Assembly: GCA_943842625.1 (NCBI GenBank) | Contig: CALTCK010000001.1 | Span: forward strand, 62,001-126,000 | Direction of reading: 5' to 3' | From: an uncultured Flavobacteriaceae bacterium | Lineage (GTDB): Bacteria; Bacteroidota; Bacteroidia; Flavobacteriales; Flavobacteriaceae | Length of the DNA stretch: 64,000 nucleotides | In this document: positions 39,803 to 50,025 of the stretch, piece after piece | How positions within the stretch are numbered: the first letter of the stretch is position 1 | How the letters are laid out: every line of letters starts with the position of its first letter | Notes under the pieces: generated by a model | Seen by the model: the letters and a program-made list of their open reading frames with translations, nothing else | What the model was told of the DNA's origin: nothing | Database searches by the model: none | Position numbers and translations under genes: made by a program

Positions 39803-41122
39803 ATGCCACAGCCTGTCTCGGGGTTTTCAAAAAAAACAAAAGAAGAAAAAATTGAATGGTTAGTTTCTAACTACCTTCAAAACGATCCTTTGGTTGATAA
39901 AGTTTTAAAACAATATTGGAATGATGATGAAAAACTCCAAAAATTGCATGATGGATTTATAGAAAATGCCATCAGTAATTATTATTTGCCTTTTGCGATT
40001 GCTCCGAATTTTTTAATTAACAATCAGCTATATTCAATTCCTATGGTTCTTGAGGAAAGCTCCGTAGTTGCTGCATCAAGTAATGCTGCAAAGTTTTGGC
40101 TAGACAAAGGGGGGTTTAAAGCCGAGGTCATCTCTACTGTAAAAAATGGCCAAATACATATTAATTTTTATGGCGCAGAATCTGTCATAAAAAAGTTTTT
40201 TTCTGAAAATAAATCGAAACTGATCAATTGTATTTCAGAAATAGAATTCAGTATGAAAAAAAGAGGTGGTGGCCTCATAGATATAAAGCTTATCAACTCT
40301 ACTAAATCTTTAGAGGGCTACTATCAGCTTCATTGTACTTTTGAGACTCATGACGCAATGGGTGCAAATTTTATAAATACTTGTTTAGAGGAAATCGCAA
40401 AAACATTTGAAAATAATGCAAAAAAATATTCGGAATTTTCAGATCTAAATGAGTATCCTGAAGTAGTTATGAGTATTCTTTCCAATTATGTGCCGGAATG
40501 TATAGTGCGGGCAGAGGTTCAGTGTCCTGTGAACAAAATGTCTACCAATGGGATAGATGGCGCTACCTTTACAACAAAATTTGTTAGAGCTGTAGAAATA
40601 GCCAAAGCTGAAACTAGAAGAGCAGTAACACATAATAAAGGAATTATGAACGGAATTGATGCAGTAATTTTAGCGACAGGCAACGACTTTAGGTCTGTCG
40701 AGGCTGGAATTCATGCGTATGCCTCAAAAAATGGAATATACACGAGCTTAACCGATGCAAAAATAGAAAATAATCTTTTTACTTTTTCAATAGAAATCCC
40801 CCTCGCAATTGGTACTGTAGGAGGACTAACTGGATTACATCCATTGGTTAAATTTGGATTGCTTTTATTACAAAACCCTTCAGCAAAAAAATTGATGCAA
40901 ATTATTGCGGTAGTGGGGTTGGCTCAAAATTTTGCAGCCCTAAGATCTTTAGTTACAACTGGCATCCAAAAAGGGCATATGAAAATGCATTTAGCTAATA
41001 TTCTAAATAATTTAGAGGCCACTTCATTAGAAGCAAAGCAGGCATTACAATATTTTAAAAATAAAGCTATTTCGTACAACGCTGTTACTACCTATTTAAA
41101 TAAACTTCGGGAAATAAATTGA
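39803..41122 (+). CDS. mvaA: Hydroxymethylglutaryl-CoA reductase, class II (degradative type)
   Basis: This 439-residue class II HMG-CoA reductase has the catalytic Glu region MVLEESSVVAAASSNAAK. A dinucleotide-binding region lies around ETHDAMGANFINTCLE. The Lys/Asn segment is NKGIMNGIDAVILATGNDFR, followed by EAGIHAYAS, and the late catalytic His is in KGHMKMHLANIL. Family length and motifs are complete. Despite the family name, in Flavobacteriaceae it is taken to make mevalonate for isoprenoids. The next gene, a GHMP kinase, overlaps its stop codon, supporting one mevalonate-pathway unit. Confidence 0.94.
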   Translation: MPQPVSGFSKKTKEEKIEWLVSNYLQNDPLVDKVLKQYWNDDEKLQKLHDGFIENAISNYYLPFAIAPNFLINNQLYSIPMVLEESSVVAASSNAAKFWLDKGGFKAEVISTVKNGQIHINFYGAESVIKKFFSENKSKLINCISEIEFSMKKRGGGLIDIKLINSTKSLEGYYQLHCTFETHDAMGANFINTCLEEIAKTFENNAKKYSEFSDLNEYPEVVMSILSNYVPECIVRAEVQCPVNKMSTNGIDGATFTTKFVRAVEIAKAETRRAVTHNKGIMNGIDAVILATGNDFRSVEAGIHAYASKNGIYTSLTDAKIENNLFTFSIEIPLAIGTVGGLTGLHPLVKFGLLLLQNPSAKKLMQIIAVVGLAQNFAALRSLVTTGIQKGHMKMHLANILNNLEATSLEAKQALQYFKNKAISYNAVTTYLNKLREIN

Positions 41123-42027
41123 AACAAGAATTTTACAGTCACGGAAAATTATTGCTAACCGCAGAATATTTGGTATTGGATGGAGCAGATGCACTATCAT
41201 TTCCTACAAAATTCGGACAATCTTTAATTGTTGATAGTGGCAAAAAAAATACCATTGAATGGAAAAGTTATGATCACAATGAGAGCCTATGGTTAGATTT
41301 CTGTTTTTCAATTGAAGAAATAAAATTATTTAACCGAAAAGTTGAAAATGACCGCGATCGTTTGTTGTCAATTTTAATGAATGCTCATAAAATAAATTCG
41401 ACATTTTTAGAAAATACCGACGGTTTTAGTGTTGTTACCAAATTAGATTTTCCTAATAACTGGGGCTTGGGAACTTCATCCACACTAATTAACAATGTTT
41501 CAAAATGGGCAAATTTAGACCCATATAAATTGCTGAATGTTACTTTTGGAGGAAGTGGTTATGATATAGCTGCCGCTAACAACGATCATCCTATTATCTT
41601 CACAAAAAAAGAAAATCAGGCGGTCTCAAAAAAACAACTTATCAATTGGAATTTTAAAGATCGCTTATTTTTTGTTCATCTAAATAAAAAACAAAATAGT
41701 CGAGACAGTATCGCTAGCTACCGAAAAGTCGTCAAGTCTAAAATTATTCAAATTCAAAAAATTAACGAATTAACAACCGCCCTATGTAATTGTAGTAGCT
41801 TAACTGAATTTAAAAATTTGATTACACGTCATGAAAAAATCGTATCGAACATGATTCAACAAAAGCCTATTAAAGAAGTCTTATTCAAAAATTATCATGG
41901 TGGTATCAAAAGTCTAGGAGCTTGGGGAGGTGATTTCATTATGGTGACTGGAAATGAAGATGATCACCCATATTTTAAAAATAAAGGCTTTAACACCATT
42001 ATTCCATTTGAAAAAATGATTCTATAA
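41119..42027 (+). CDS. GYDIA-family GHMP kinase (mevalonate pathway kinase candidate)
   Basis: This 302-residue GHMP-superfamily kinase carries the family-naming motif in TFGGSGYDIAAANNDHPI. The N terminus KLLLTAEYLVLDGADALSFP matches the GHMP start, and the Gly/Ser ATP loop is NWGLGTSSTLINN. The C-terminal motif is KSLGAWGGDFIMVTG. It starts at a TTG (41119) within the TTGA overlap with the preceding stop. Pairing with HMG-CoA reductase suggests it phosphorylates mevalonate or phosphomevalonate; which of the two cannot be told here. Confidence 0.9.
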   Translation: MKQEFYSHGKLLLTAEYLVLDGADALSFPTKFGQSLIVDSGKKNTIEWKSYDHNESLWLDFCFSIEEIKLFNRKVENDRDRLLSILMNAHKINSTFLENTDGFSVVTKLDFPNNWGLGTSSTLINNVSKWANLDPYKLLNVTFGGSGYDIAAANNDHPIIFTKKENQAVSKKQLINWNFKDRLFFVHLNKKQNSRDSIASYRKVVKSKIIQIQKINELTTALCNCSSLTEFKNLITRHEKIVSNMIQQKPIKEVLFKNYHGGIKSLGAWGGDFIMVTGNEDDHPYFKNKGFNTIIPFEKMIL

Positions 42028-42057
42028 AAAAACCATTTTATATAAAATGGTTTTTTT
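42026..42057. terminator. Bidirectional terminator
   Basis: The long palindrome ACCATTTTATATAAAATGGT is flanked by A and T runs on both sides. It can end the mevalonate unit on plus and the chaperone gene on minus. Confidence 0.88.
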
Positions 42058-42077
42058 ATTTAAAGCCTAACATACCT

Positions 42078-44165
42078 CTAGAAAAAGGTAGCTCTGTTGT
42101 CTTCGATATCTGCTTCGTTTTTTAAAGCATCGTAAACATTTGTATTGAGAGAAGATAGAGTACTGGTGTTTAGCGTGTTTGCAAAACCAGAATAGTCCTG
42201 TAATTCTGGTGCATTATTGACAGCTGTCACTTTTACCATATAGACTCCTTTATCACCATCAATAAGGCCCGATGTTTCACCAGCTTTGAGTCCAAATGCG
42301 ACACCCACAACTTTAGGTTCAGTCCCAGCACCAGCAATAGTAGGATTTGCCATTGTAACAGCGCTAGCTGCTTTTACAGAAACATTTTGATTATTTGCTA
42401 CAGTATTTATTTCTGTGTTGGAGATAGATTGTCTTATCAATAATGCTTTTTTCTGATTTCTTAAAATCGGTGTGACTGTTGCGGATGCCTCAGCCAAACT
42501 TTTCAATCCTTTTGGATTTCTTCTAGTTAATTGAGCAATAATATAGCCATTGTTAGTATTTATCCTTTTAACATCTCCAATAGTTGTTTCTTCATTAAAT
42601 GCCCACGAAACTACCGTCCTGCTATTCTCATTTATTCCAGGTAAATTTGAGTCCAATTCTCCTATTTTATTAATGGGATTTGATTTTAAATCGGAAGCTT
42701 CTGCCAATTCATTAAAATCTGTTTCACTGGCAGCAATTTCAAATTTTGTTGCTTTAGAAAACACTTCGTTAATTGTTTTCTCTGAGGCCTCTATCTTTTT
42801 AACAACCAAAGCTAATTTTATTGCTTTCTGAATATTTTTTTGATCAGATATTTGGATAACATGGAAACCAAAACTGGTCTCGGCAATTCCAATATCGCCA
42901 ATTTTATTATCGAAGACAAAATCATTGAAAGGTTTTACCATTCTTCCCGGTGAAAAATATCCTAGATCACCTCCCTTGTCTTTGTTTGATAAATCTTCTG
43001 AATATTTTGAGGCTAAATCATCAAATTTTCGTCGATTCCTTTTTACGACTCTTAAGATACTGTCTGCAAGTTTCTCAGCTTCTGCCTTAGTTCTTACCAC
43101 ATCCTGAGGAGCTGAGGATAAACCAGCAAATCTTATTAGAATATGCTTAGCCTTTGCAGAATCTGCCATCTTTTTTGTGGCATATACTCTAGCTAAATTA
43201 TAAGAATTTCCTTCTTTATAGGGACCGTAAATTTTGTTTAGCTCTTGAGACATTAAATCGGAAGCAATGGCTTCAGGAAGTTGGTTTTTTAAAAACCACC
43301 TATCCGTGTAAGTTACATCTGAATTTAAATTTACATATTCAGCTATATCAGTTGTAGTTTCAAAATCACTGCTTAGCTTAGAAATATCAGCTTTTGCATT
43401 TTCATTGTCATCTGTTGATGGATCTTCATTAAAAGTAACATATTGAATATCCACTTGAGGAGCTACTTCGTAATCTTTAGAGTTAGCCTTTACATAAGTC
43501 TCTATATCAGCATCTGTAATGACAACATCTGCATCTGCTATATTTGTGTATGGAATTTGCATAAACTGCAGGTCCATATTGTCATTTTGATAATGGTACT
43601 CTTGTTCCCCTTCAACTAAAGTGGTAATCAAGCCTCCTTTTATCATGTTGAAATAAGTGCTTTCTAGTACAGAGCTTTCTGTATCTGACTCAAAATCTAA
43701 CCAAGCATTATAAGCTTGTGGATTTCCATTATCAGCAGCATTTTTAACATTAGCGAGGTATTCTTGTAACTTTAATTCGTTAAATAAACCAAATTCGTCT
43801 TGAAAAGTTGGATTGTTTGCAAGTGAAGTCCTCAACGAATTATTAATTTGATCTTTTTCAGCTGTTAATCCTAAGGACTCGTATTGCTCAGAAAAAATTA
43901 CGCGCCTTAATTCTCTATCCCAAACAATGTTCATTGCTTGATTTGTTTGTGAATTTGGCCCTAAATTACGTTGAATTGTTTCAACTTTTTTCATGAATTC
44001 TTCACGAGAAAGATCGACTCCGTTAATTGTAGCTACCGTACTTTCTCCTTTTGGTGTTGAATTACCATTACCTATAACACCACTTAATACAAAAGAAAAT
44101 AATGCAAGCGCTATAATAATTATTAAAAATATTCCGTGTTTTCTTATGTCGTTTAAAATTGCCAT
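42078..44165 (-). CDS. Periplasmic peptidyl-prolyl isomerase/chaperone (PpiD/SurA-like)
   Basis: This 695-residue inner-membrane-anchored folding factor has a cytoplasmic start MAILNDIRKHG and one helix at about 13-30. A SurA-N-like domain (about 35-170) follows. A parvulin-type rotamase domain lies near residues 340-450 (KAKHILIRFAG, FDDLASKYSED, GGDLGYFSPGRMVKPFNDFVF, TSFGFHVIQI), with further C-terminal helical parts. It probably helps newly exported outer-membrane proteins. It closes the minus-strand envelope block; a 192-base gap separates it from the CNNM gene, so it may have its own promoter. Confidence 0.92.
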   Translation of the reverse strand: MAILNDIRKHGIFLIIIIALALFSFVLSGVIGNGNSTPKGESTVATINGVDLSREEFMKKVETIQRNLGPNSQTNQAMNIVWDRELRRVIFSEQYESLGLTAEKDQINNSLRTSLANNPTFQDEFGLFNELKLQEYLANVKNAADNGNPQAYNAWLDFESDTESSVLESTYFNMIKGGLITTLVEGEQEYHYQNDNMDLQFMQIPYTNIADADVVITDADIETYVKANSKDYEVAPQVDIQYVTFNEDPSTDDNENAKADISKLSSDFETTTDIAEYVNLNSDVTYTDRWFLKNQLPEAIASDLMSQELNKIYGPYKEGNSYNLARVYATKKMADSAKAKHILIRFAGLSSAPQDVVRTKAEAEKLADSILRVVKRNRRKFDDLASKYSEDLSNKDKGGDLGYFSPGRMVKPFNDFVFDNKIGDIGIAETSFGFHVIQISDQKNIQKAIKLALVVKKIEASEKTINEVFSKATKFEIAASETDFNELAEASDLKSNPINKIGELDSNLPGINENSRTVVSWAFNEETTIGDVKRINTNNGYIIAQLTRRNPKGLKSLAEASATVTPILRNQKKALLIRQSISNTEINTVANNQNVSVKAASAVTMANPTIAGAGTEPKVVGVAFGLKAGETSGLIDGDKGVYMVKVTAVNNAPELQDYSGFANTLNTSTLSSLNTNVYDALKNEADIEDNRATFF

Positions 44166-44357
44166 TTTTAATTATATTTTGCCTTTTCTTTATGTATTGT
44201 AAATAGAAAAGGATTAATTTATTATTGTTTATGTATTAAATCGTAAACTTAGCTTGTTATACAGCACTTTACTTTAATAATATCAGTGGGCGAAAATACT
44301 ATTTTCCTACCATTAATAAAAAAGTTAAATTGAAAAAATCGGGGAAAAAGTAAAAAA

Positions 44358-45629
44358 CTAATCTACAGGGGTCCATTTCACTTCAACTAGTTCAATTTTT
44401 GTTTCAGATACTTCCATAATATTAAAGGTATAATTCTCAAAAACAACAATTTCTCCTTGATCTGGAATGTCTTCTTTAAAACTTACAATCATTCCTCCTA
44501 AAGTTTCATAATTTTCACTTTCTGGTAACTTCAGCTTGTAAGTTTCATTAAGATAATCAACTTCTAACCTAGTTGAAAACAAATAATGATTTTTGCCTAT
44601 TATTTTTTCAGTTAGAATCAGTTGATCATGTTCATCTTCAATTTCTCCAAATAATTCCTCAATGATATCTTCTACAGTAAGTATTCCTGAAGTTCCTCCA
44701 TATTCATCTATAACCACAGCAATACTTTTGCTTTTTTTTGTCAAAATATTTAAAACGTCTTTGATTAACATTGTTTCAGGAACGAATACCACAGGAATCA
44801 GTATATTCTTTAATATTTTAGGTTTTTTGAATAGTTCAAATGAATGTACATAGCCTAATATATCATCAATATTTTCATTAAAGACTAAGATTTTAGAAAG
44901 ACCGGTTTTTGTAAAAAGTTCACTTAATTCTGTTGGCGAAGTATCTATGGGAACTGCAATAACTTCGGTTCTTGGTATTAGAACCTCTCTAGACTTTACA
45001 TCAGAAAAATCTAGGGCATTTTGAAAAATTTGAATTTCACTATCAACCTCGTCTTCTATTTTTACAGTTTCCATTTGCTCTGAAATGTAATTCCCTAATT
45101 CAATTTTACTAAAATTTAATTGAACATGATCTCCTTCTGTTTTAAAAAATAATTTTAGTAGTTGATCTGAAACCCAAATAACAAACTCTGAAACAATTGA
45201 AAATAACACATAAAAAATATAACCTGGTAATGCAAAAAATTTAACCAAACTATTCGCATAAATTTGAAAAAATACTTTAGGTAAAAATTCTGCTGTTATT
45301 AGTATAATTATGGCAGAAACAAGAGTTTGAATTAATAATGCCAAAAATCCGTTAAAAGCTAAGATTTGAAATTTATTGATGTAATTCATCAATAAATCTC
45401 CCATAAAAAACCCATAAATAACAAGAGCAATGTTATTTCCAATAAGCATCGTTGCAATGAATTTTGAAGGCCTTTTGGTGATTTTTTGTAAAATCAATGA
45501 AATAAACCCTTTTTGTTTTTTTTCTATGGCTAGGTAAACTTTATTGGAAGAAATATAAGCAATTTCCATACCCGAAAAAAAGGCAGATAAAATCAACATA
45601 CATAAAATTACTACAACACTATATTCCAT
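44358..45629 (-). CDS. CNNM/hemolysin-C family membrane protein
   Basis: This 423-residue protein has a DUF21 domain (four helices, about 1-175, starting SAFFSGMEIAYISSNKVYL). A tandem CBS pair follows (about 200-330, with REVLIPRTEVIAVP and VVIDEYGGTSGILTVEDIIEELFGEI, read in parts). A CorC/HlyC C-terminal domain ends the protein. The family handles Mg2+ or related divalent ions, or senses nucleotides through CBS. It lacks features that would mark it as GldE specifically, so I leave it unnamed. It follows a small membrane protein and lptC in a conserved flavobacterial order. Confidence 0.9.
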   Translation of the reverse strand: MEYSVVVILCMLILSAFFSGMEIAYISSNKVYLAIEKKQKGFISLILQKITKRPSKFIATMLIGNNIALVIYGFFMGDLLMNYINKFQILAFNGFLALLIQTLVSAIIILITAEFLPKVFFQIYANSLVKFFALPGYIFYVLFSIVSEFVIWVSDQLLKLFFKTEGDHVQLNFSKIELGNYISEQMETVKIEDEVDSEIQIFQNALDFSDVKSREVLIPRTEVIAVPIDTSPTELSELFTKTGLSKILVFNENIDDILGYVHSFELFKKPKILKNILIPVVFVPETMLIKDVLNILTKKSKSIAVVIDEYGGTSGILTVEDIIEELFGEIEDEHDQLILTEKIIGKNHYLFSTRLEVDYLNETYKLKLPESENYETLGGMIVSFKEDIPDQGEIVVFENYTFNIMEVSETKIELVEVKWTPVD

Positions 45630-45679
45630 AAAAATAAAAAATCTTTCTTAACAAAAATAATACAATAGAGCTGGTATTT

Positions 45680-45874
45680 CTATTTCTTGTTGTTTTCTAT
45701 TTTTTTTCTAAAATTTCTTTTGAAGAAAAACATGAAAACAGCAATAATGGTAAAAAACATAAATAAAAAAGCTCTGTTTTTATCGGTATCCCAAGACGAA
45801 ACTGAAACGTATACAGATAAGGCTGCCATCACAAGATATAAGTATTCAAATAATATATATAATTTATTTCCCAT
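45680..45874 (-). CDS. Small two-helix membrane protein of unknown function
   Basis: This is a 64-residue protein with two hydrophobic helices (about 5-24 and 34-50) and a basic C-terminal tail (KRNFRKKIENNKK). Its start directly abuts the lptC stop (lptC ends at 45875), so it is co-translated. Similar small proteins occupy this spot between lptC and the CNNM gene in related genomes as far as I recall. No function is known to me. Confidence 0.7.
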   Translation of the reverse strand: MGNKLYILFEYLYLVMAALSVYVSVSSWDTDKNRAFLFMFFTIIAVFMFFFKRNFRKKIENNKK

Positions 45875-46435
45875 TTAATTTTTGTTTTTATCTACCAATT
45901 GTATTCCTTGATTATTTCTAGATAAAAAAGTAGTGAACTCTTGATTTGAATCAAATTGAAGACCATCGTTATAAGATCCATCAGCAAAAATGATTTGATA
46001 GGGCTGATTGGTAAAAATCCATTCGTTAGCTTGATCCCAATAAAGCTGATTAGCTTTAACAATTGTACTATCTGATGTAGTAATCTTTACATTCCCAATT
46101 AAATCCACGATTCCTGTATTTTTAAACTGCACTGCATAATCTGACGATACTGTACTTTTATTTTCTTTATCCCAAAAATATAAGATTATTCCCTCTGGAA
46201 ATTCCTGATAAGGAAATTCAAAATTTGAATAATCTTTTAATAAAGGAGCTAATAAATTAACTGTTACTTTTCCTGAATCCGTATACTTTAAATTAATTGT
46301 CTTTCCAACAGCAACAGGTTCTTCGTCTTTAAGATTCATTTTTTGTATGTTATTGTAATTTCCTTCACATGAAAAAAGCGCAAAGACTGCTGTAAGCATC
46401 ATTACGCTTTTAAACATATGTTTGAATCTAATCAT
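45875..46435 (-). CDS. lptC: LPS export protein LptC
   Basis: This is a 186-residue periplasmic protein with a lipobox-like signal (FSCEG, Cys23) and the LptC/YrbK beta-jellyroll: VNLLAPLLKDYS, EFPEGIILYFWD, NVKITTSDSTIVKANQLYWD and IFTNQPYQIIFADGSYNDG. It takes LPS from the LptBFG transporter and passes it along the bridge to LptD/LptE. The lipoprotein form rather than a helix anchor is usual for Bacteroidota. lptE is at 9455-9967. Confidence 0.88.
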   Translation of the reverse strand: MIRFKHMFKSVMMLTAVFALFSCEGNYNNIQKMNLKDEEPVAVGKTINLKYTDSGKVTVNLLAPLLKDYSNFEFPYQEFPEGIILYFWDKENKSTVSSDYAVQFKNTGIVDLIGNVKITTSDSTIVKANQLYWDQANEWIFTNQPYQIIFADGSYNDGLQFDSNQEFTTFLSRNNQGIQLVDKNKN

Positions 46436-46448
46436 ATTTAATTACCTC

Positions 46449-47834
46449 TTATAAACTAGGTACTTTTACACTACCACCAATCCAGCAATTAAAACTGATT
46501 GTTTTGCCTGCCATATCATCTGAAAAAATATCACTTTTACTTGGGGCTCTTTGTCTGTAACTACTTGCTGCTCTTCTTGCCTCTGACGCAATAGATGCGT
46601 CAACCAATCCAGCTTTATCCGCCATATTTGCGGCTATCCAGTTGACCGCTCTTTTTTCAAAAACATTGGCGCCACAGTCATTTGAGCTTTTTGAATACAT
46701 TTGTGCTATTCTTAAATAACACCTCCCCTGAGAAGGGTTGTATTTTAATGATTTATTATAATAGGACCTTGCTGATCGATAACTACCTTGTTTTCTTTTC
46801 AATTCAGCTATTCTAAAATATATTCTAGCTTTTTTAAAGTTATCTACCTGCATCGATGCAGATTCTTCCAAATACTCAATTGATTTTGAAATATTCCCTT
46901 TATTTCTTTCTAATTGACTAAGATATAATTTAGATTCTGCAGTTGGTTCTAGGTTATCTAGTTGCTCAACTAATTTTAAAAACAAGGGATCTTCGGTACA
47001 TTCTTTTGCAGAAAATCTACTTGCTGCTTTTTTTACCCATTTAATATCACCTTTTTTCTCCTCAAAGTCTTTGTTGTAAAGAGGGACTAAATTTTCGCAG
47101 TCAGCTAATTTTCCCAATTTTCCCTCCAAGCTACCAGTAACTTTACTGTACGCGTTTAAGTTGGTCCCGTAGGATTTTAATCTTTTTGCATCCTTTGTTG
47201 AAAGTTTTTCGCCTGCATCTTTTCTATTGTACAGTTCTGTTGCCTTAGTAGCTAAATCAATCCTTTCATTCGCAACTTTTAGATAAACGATTTCATACAA
47301 ATCAAAAATATCTTCGATTGGCTTTTCTCCATTTTCGTACAAACTTACTGCTAAAGAGAAATACGTGTACAAACTTTTAGGACTTGTGAATGTTGCAGCA
47401 TCTTCTTTATAAGCATTTTCAAAAGCTAAAAATTGTTGCATTTTAGTTCCAACAGTATTATCATATTTTACTTGAGCAATACTCGCAAGTGTTTTTCCTT
47501 TTTTTGTTTTAGTTGGGAAATAAGCCATTCTGTCTTCATAACTCTTGATTAAATCTGTTACCTTAGACTTATCGCCTTGTTTAACAAAATATGAAAACAT
47601 TTTAGCTCCATACTGATACGTAGCTATACTAAATTTAGGACATTTAGTGATCACATTTTCATAATAAGGTAGTGCTCCTACATAATTTTTTGCCTTAGCA
47701 GGTTCCACAAATAATGATAGTGTTTCATAACAATCATTGGGCACTTGTGCGAGCATTTTACTTCCTATACTTACAAATAAAATTGCTGTAAGTAATGTAA
47801 ATTTCATTTTCATCGTTTCTAAATTTAATTTCAT
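46449..47834 (-). CDS. Secreted tetratricopeptide-repeat protein
   Basis: This 461-residue protein has a signal peptide (ending SKMLAQ) and TPR-like helical pairs, clearest near the end (RIYFRIAELKRKQGSYRSA, KSLKYNPSQGRCYLRIAQMY). The ATG at 47834 overlaps the previous stop by one base (TAATG); an in-frame ATG seven codons later (47813, MKMKFTLL) gives a tidier signal peptide. It is conserved next to lptC and an outer-membrane barrel in Flavobacteriaceae, so a periplasmic scaffold role in envelope assembly is plausible but unproven. Confidence 0.82.
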   Translation of the reverse strand: MKLNLETMKMKFTLLTAILFVSIGSKMLAQVPNDCYETLSLFVEPAKAKNYVGALPYYENVITKCPKFSIATYQYGAKMFSYFVKQGDKSKVTDLIKSYEDRMAYFPTKTKKGKTLASIAQVKYDNTVGTKMQQFLAFENAYKEDAATFTSPKSLYTYFSLAVSLYENGEKPIEDIFDLYEIVYLKVANERIDLATKATELYNRKDAGEKLSTKDAKRLKSYGTNLNAYSKVTGSLEGKLGKLADCENLVPLYNKDFEEKKGDIKWVKKAASRFSAKECTEDPLFLKLVEQLDNLEPTAESKLYLSQLERNKGNISKSIEYLEESASMQVDNFKKARIYFRIAELKRKQGSYRSARSYYNKSLKYNPSQGRCYLRIAQMYSKSSNDCGANVFEKRAVNWIAANMADKAGLVDASIASEARRAASSYRQRAPSKSDIFSDDMAGKTISFNCWIGGSVKVPSL

Positions 47835-49075
47835 TAATCAATATATCTTTTTTCAAACCACCTATCATTAAGTGACAAACTTATAAAGGTGTTAAAAAAG
47901 TTTTCTTTTACTAGGCCTTGAGAGGTAGTTCCTTTGGAACCTAACTCAAAACCTATATTTACATTAGAGAATAACCTTCCTACAGGAAGTCCTACACCAA
48001 AAGATATGCCATACTCATTTATATTCTCTCCTCGTAAATTTATTCCTGTCTCCTCATAACGAACTCCAAGTCTGTAGACTGCTCTATGCCAATAACTTGT
48101 GAGGGAATTGTATCTAGGTATAAAAAAACCACCAATTCGGTATTTATTTGAATCTATAAATTCCACCGTCCCAAAATTTAGCGTTGGATCATTGTAGTTA
48201 CTGGTCTTTGTATTGGTGTATTGTCCAGAAACAAACCATTTTTTAGGGCTTCCTAGTCCTGCGCCTATTGTAATTTGTGACGGAAAAGTAACCTCAACAT
48301 CCTCAAGTATTTGTTCCCTATCGTCAACAGGAACGACTACACCCGTAGCAGAAATTAAAACGCTTGTTATATTTCTAATTCCCTGAACTTTAAATTTGGT
48401 AGCGGGCGAATAGGTTGCCGTTGTTGTTAATTGTAAATCTTCAGAAATTAGTGTTTTGTATTCTGCACCAAAATTAAAATTAAACCCCAGTAAATCAGAT
48501 TTTATATTTTCTCTTATTCCTAACAACAGATCGTCTTCAGAAACAATAGTAGTTCTTTCTACATTTCCAAAATTATAATTAGCGTCAATTCCTAAATTAA
48601 AATTTGGAGTTACTTGATAAGCCAACACAAAAAAAACTTTATTCATCCCACCAGTACCTTTATACTGGGTAAAAGAAGAATCTCCATCAGATTCTAATTT
48701 ATAACCAACCGAGGTGAAGGGAAGGATTCCAAAACTAGCTCCAAACTTCCCCATAGGTATTCCCAATGCTAAGTAATCTAAAGTAGTTGCAGAGGCATAT
48801 TGTGATTCTGTTTCTGTTTGCTGATTGACATACTTATAACTTCCACCAGAGGTAAAACTCACTAATTTCAAGTTGGCAACAGAGGCTGGGTTTTGAAGGT
48901 TTAAATGGATGCTATCTGAAAACACATTAATTCCTCCCATGGATCTGTTTTCGGCGGTACCTTTAAACTTTATTTCGCCTATTCCAAAAAATGAATAAGG
49001 AGATGTAGTTCCATTTTGGGCAGTTGCAACACCAGTAATTATAAGCATTGCTGCAAAAATTATTTGCTTTAACAT
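47834..49075 (-). CDS. Outer-membrane beta-barrel protein, FadL/OmpP1-like size
   Basis: This 413-residue protein has a signal peptide (about 1-19, ending VATAQ) followed by NGTTSPYSFFGIGEIKFKG and NRSMGGINVFSDSIHLNLQNPAS, a start typical of OmpP1/FadL/PorV-like barrels. Alternating amphipathic strands run to a C-terminal NDRWFEKRYID. The substrate is unknown. It overlaps coaX by 7 bases upstream and the TPR gene by one base downstream, forming one operon. Confidence 0.78.
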   Translation of the reverse strand: MLKQIIFAAMLIITGVATAQNGTTSPYSFFGIGEIKFKGTAENRSMGGINVFSDSIHLNLQNPASVANLKLVSFTSGGSYKYVNQQTETESQYASATTLDYLALGIPMGKFGASFGILPFTSVGYKLESDGDSSFTQYKGTGGMNKVFFVLAYQVTPNFNLGIDANYNFGNVERTTIVSEDDLLLGIRENIKSDLLGFNFNFGAEYKTLISEDLQLTTTATYSPATKFKVQGIRNITSVLISATGVVVPVDDREQILEDVEVTFPSQITIGAGLGSPKKWFVSGQYTNTKTSNYNDPTLNFGTVEFIDSNKYRIGGFFIPRYNSLTSYWHRAVYRLGVRYEETGINLRGENINEYGISFGVGLPVGRLFSNVNIGFELGSKGTTSQGLVKENFFNTFISLSLNDRWFEKRYID

Positions 49076-49803
49076 TGATTCTTATTGTTTTGTACTAAGT
49101 AGTTTAAACCTTCTAATAAAAAATTAGAATGCGCAAAGATGTCATTTTTTATACTTTCTACCAAGTATTGAGCACCTCCTCCTGTTAAAATAACTGTTAA
49201 TTCTTGATATTTTTCTCTGTAGGCATCAATAAATCCATCCATTTCGAATGTAAGCCCCTGAATTACACCTACATGTATTGATGATTCTGTGGAAATTCCT
49301 AAATAGTTTAGCGTTTTTTGGGGTTTTAATAAAGGAAGTTTGTTCGTGTAATCATTTAAAGAACGGTACCTAAATTCAATTCCAGGAGTAATAGAACCTC
49401 CTAAATATTCATTCTTTGAATTTTTAAAATCAAAAGTAATGCAACTTCCTACATCAATTATTAAAACATCTTTGGATGGATATTTAATTGCAGCTGCACT
49501 CACAAGAGCAATACGATCGCTTCCTAAAGTCAAAGGGGTTTTGTATTTATTAGTAAAAGGAAGATGGGTTTTATGAGATAAAATAATGGTAGGGTATTTT
49601 TCTTTTATTATTAAAATTGCCTCTTCTGAAAAAAAACCTACCGAGGAAATAATTACATTTATTAAATTTTTATGTTCAATTGAAATACGTTCAAAATCTT
49701 CAAAGAATTTTTCTTTAGAAGTATTGATTTTTTTGATCAGCAAGTTGTTTTTAAAAACCGCTAATTTAATAAAGGTGTTTCCAACATCAATAATTAAATT
49801 CAT
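49069..49803 (-). CDS. coaX: Type III pantothenate kinase
   Basis: This 244-residue CoaX performs the first step of coenzyme A synthesis. ASKHA-fold motifs are NLIIDVGNTFIKLAVF at the start, LTLGSDRIALVSAA, IDVGSCITFDF, GGSITPGIEFR and VILTGGGAQYL. Enzymes of this type need a monovalent cation and are not feedback-inhibited by CoA. It is the first gene of a long minus-strand run with the barrel, TPR and lptC genes. Confidence 0.94.
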   Translation of the reverse strand: MNLIIDVGNTFIKLAVFKNNLLIKKINTSKEKFFEDFERISIEHKNLINVIISSVGFFSEEAILIIKEKYPTIILSHKTHLPFTNKYKTPLTLGSDRIALVSAAAIKYPSKDVLIIDVGSCITFDFKNSKNEYLGGSITPGIEFRYRSLNDYTNKLPLLKPQKTLNYLGISTESSIHVGVIQGLTFEMDGFIDAYREKYQELTVILTGGGAQYLVESIKNDIFAHSNFLLEGLNYLVQNNKNQC

Positions 49804-49949
49804 TAGAATGCTACTAAGTTGTAAAAATACAATATGAATTTTACTATCTTGTTATCTGAATCTTAAAACCTTAAAAAAATAGGTGTTTTTTTTTGATTTT
49901 TATTTTGTTCAAAATAAAATAGAGTTATATTTGCCCTCGCTTAATAGCA

Positions 49950-50022
<73 letters not shown>

Positions 50023-50025
50023 CAT

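Noticed and set aside
44166-44357. Small gene in the gap before the periplasmic chaperone gene
   Set aside because: Only short frames without start context or composition typical of coding sequence; seen as plain intergenic DNA.
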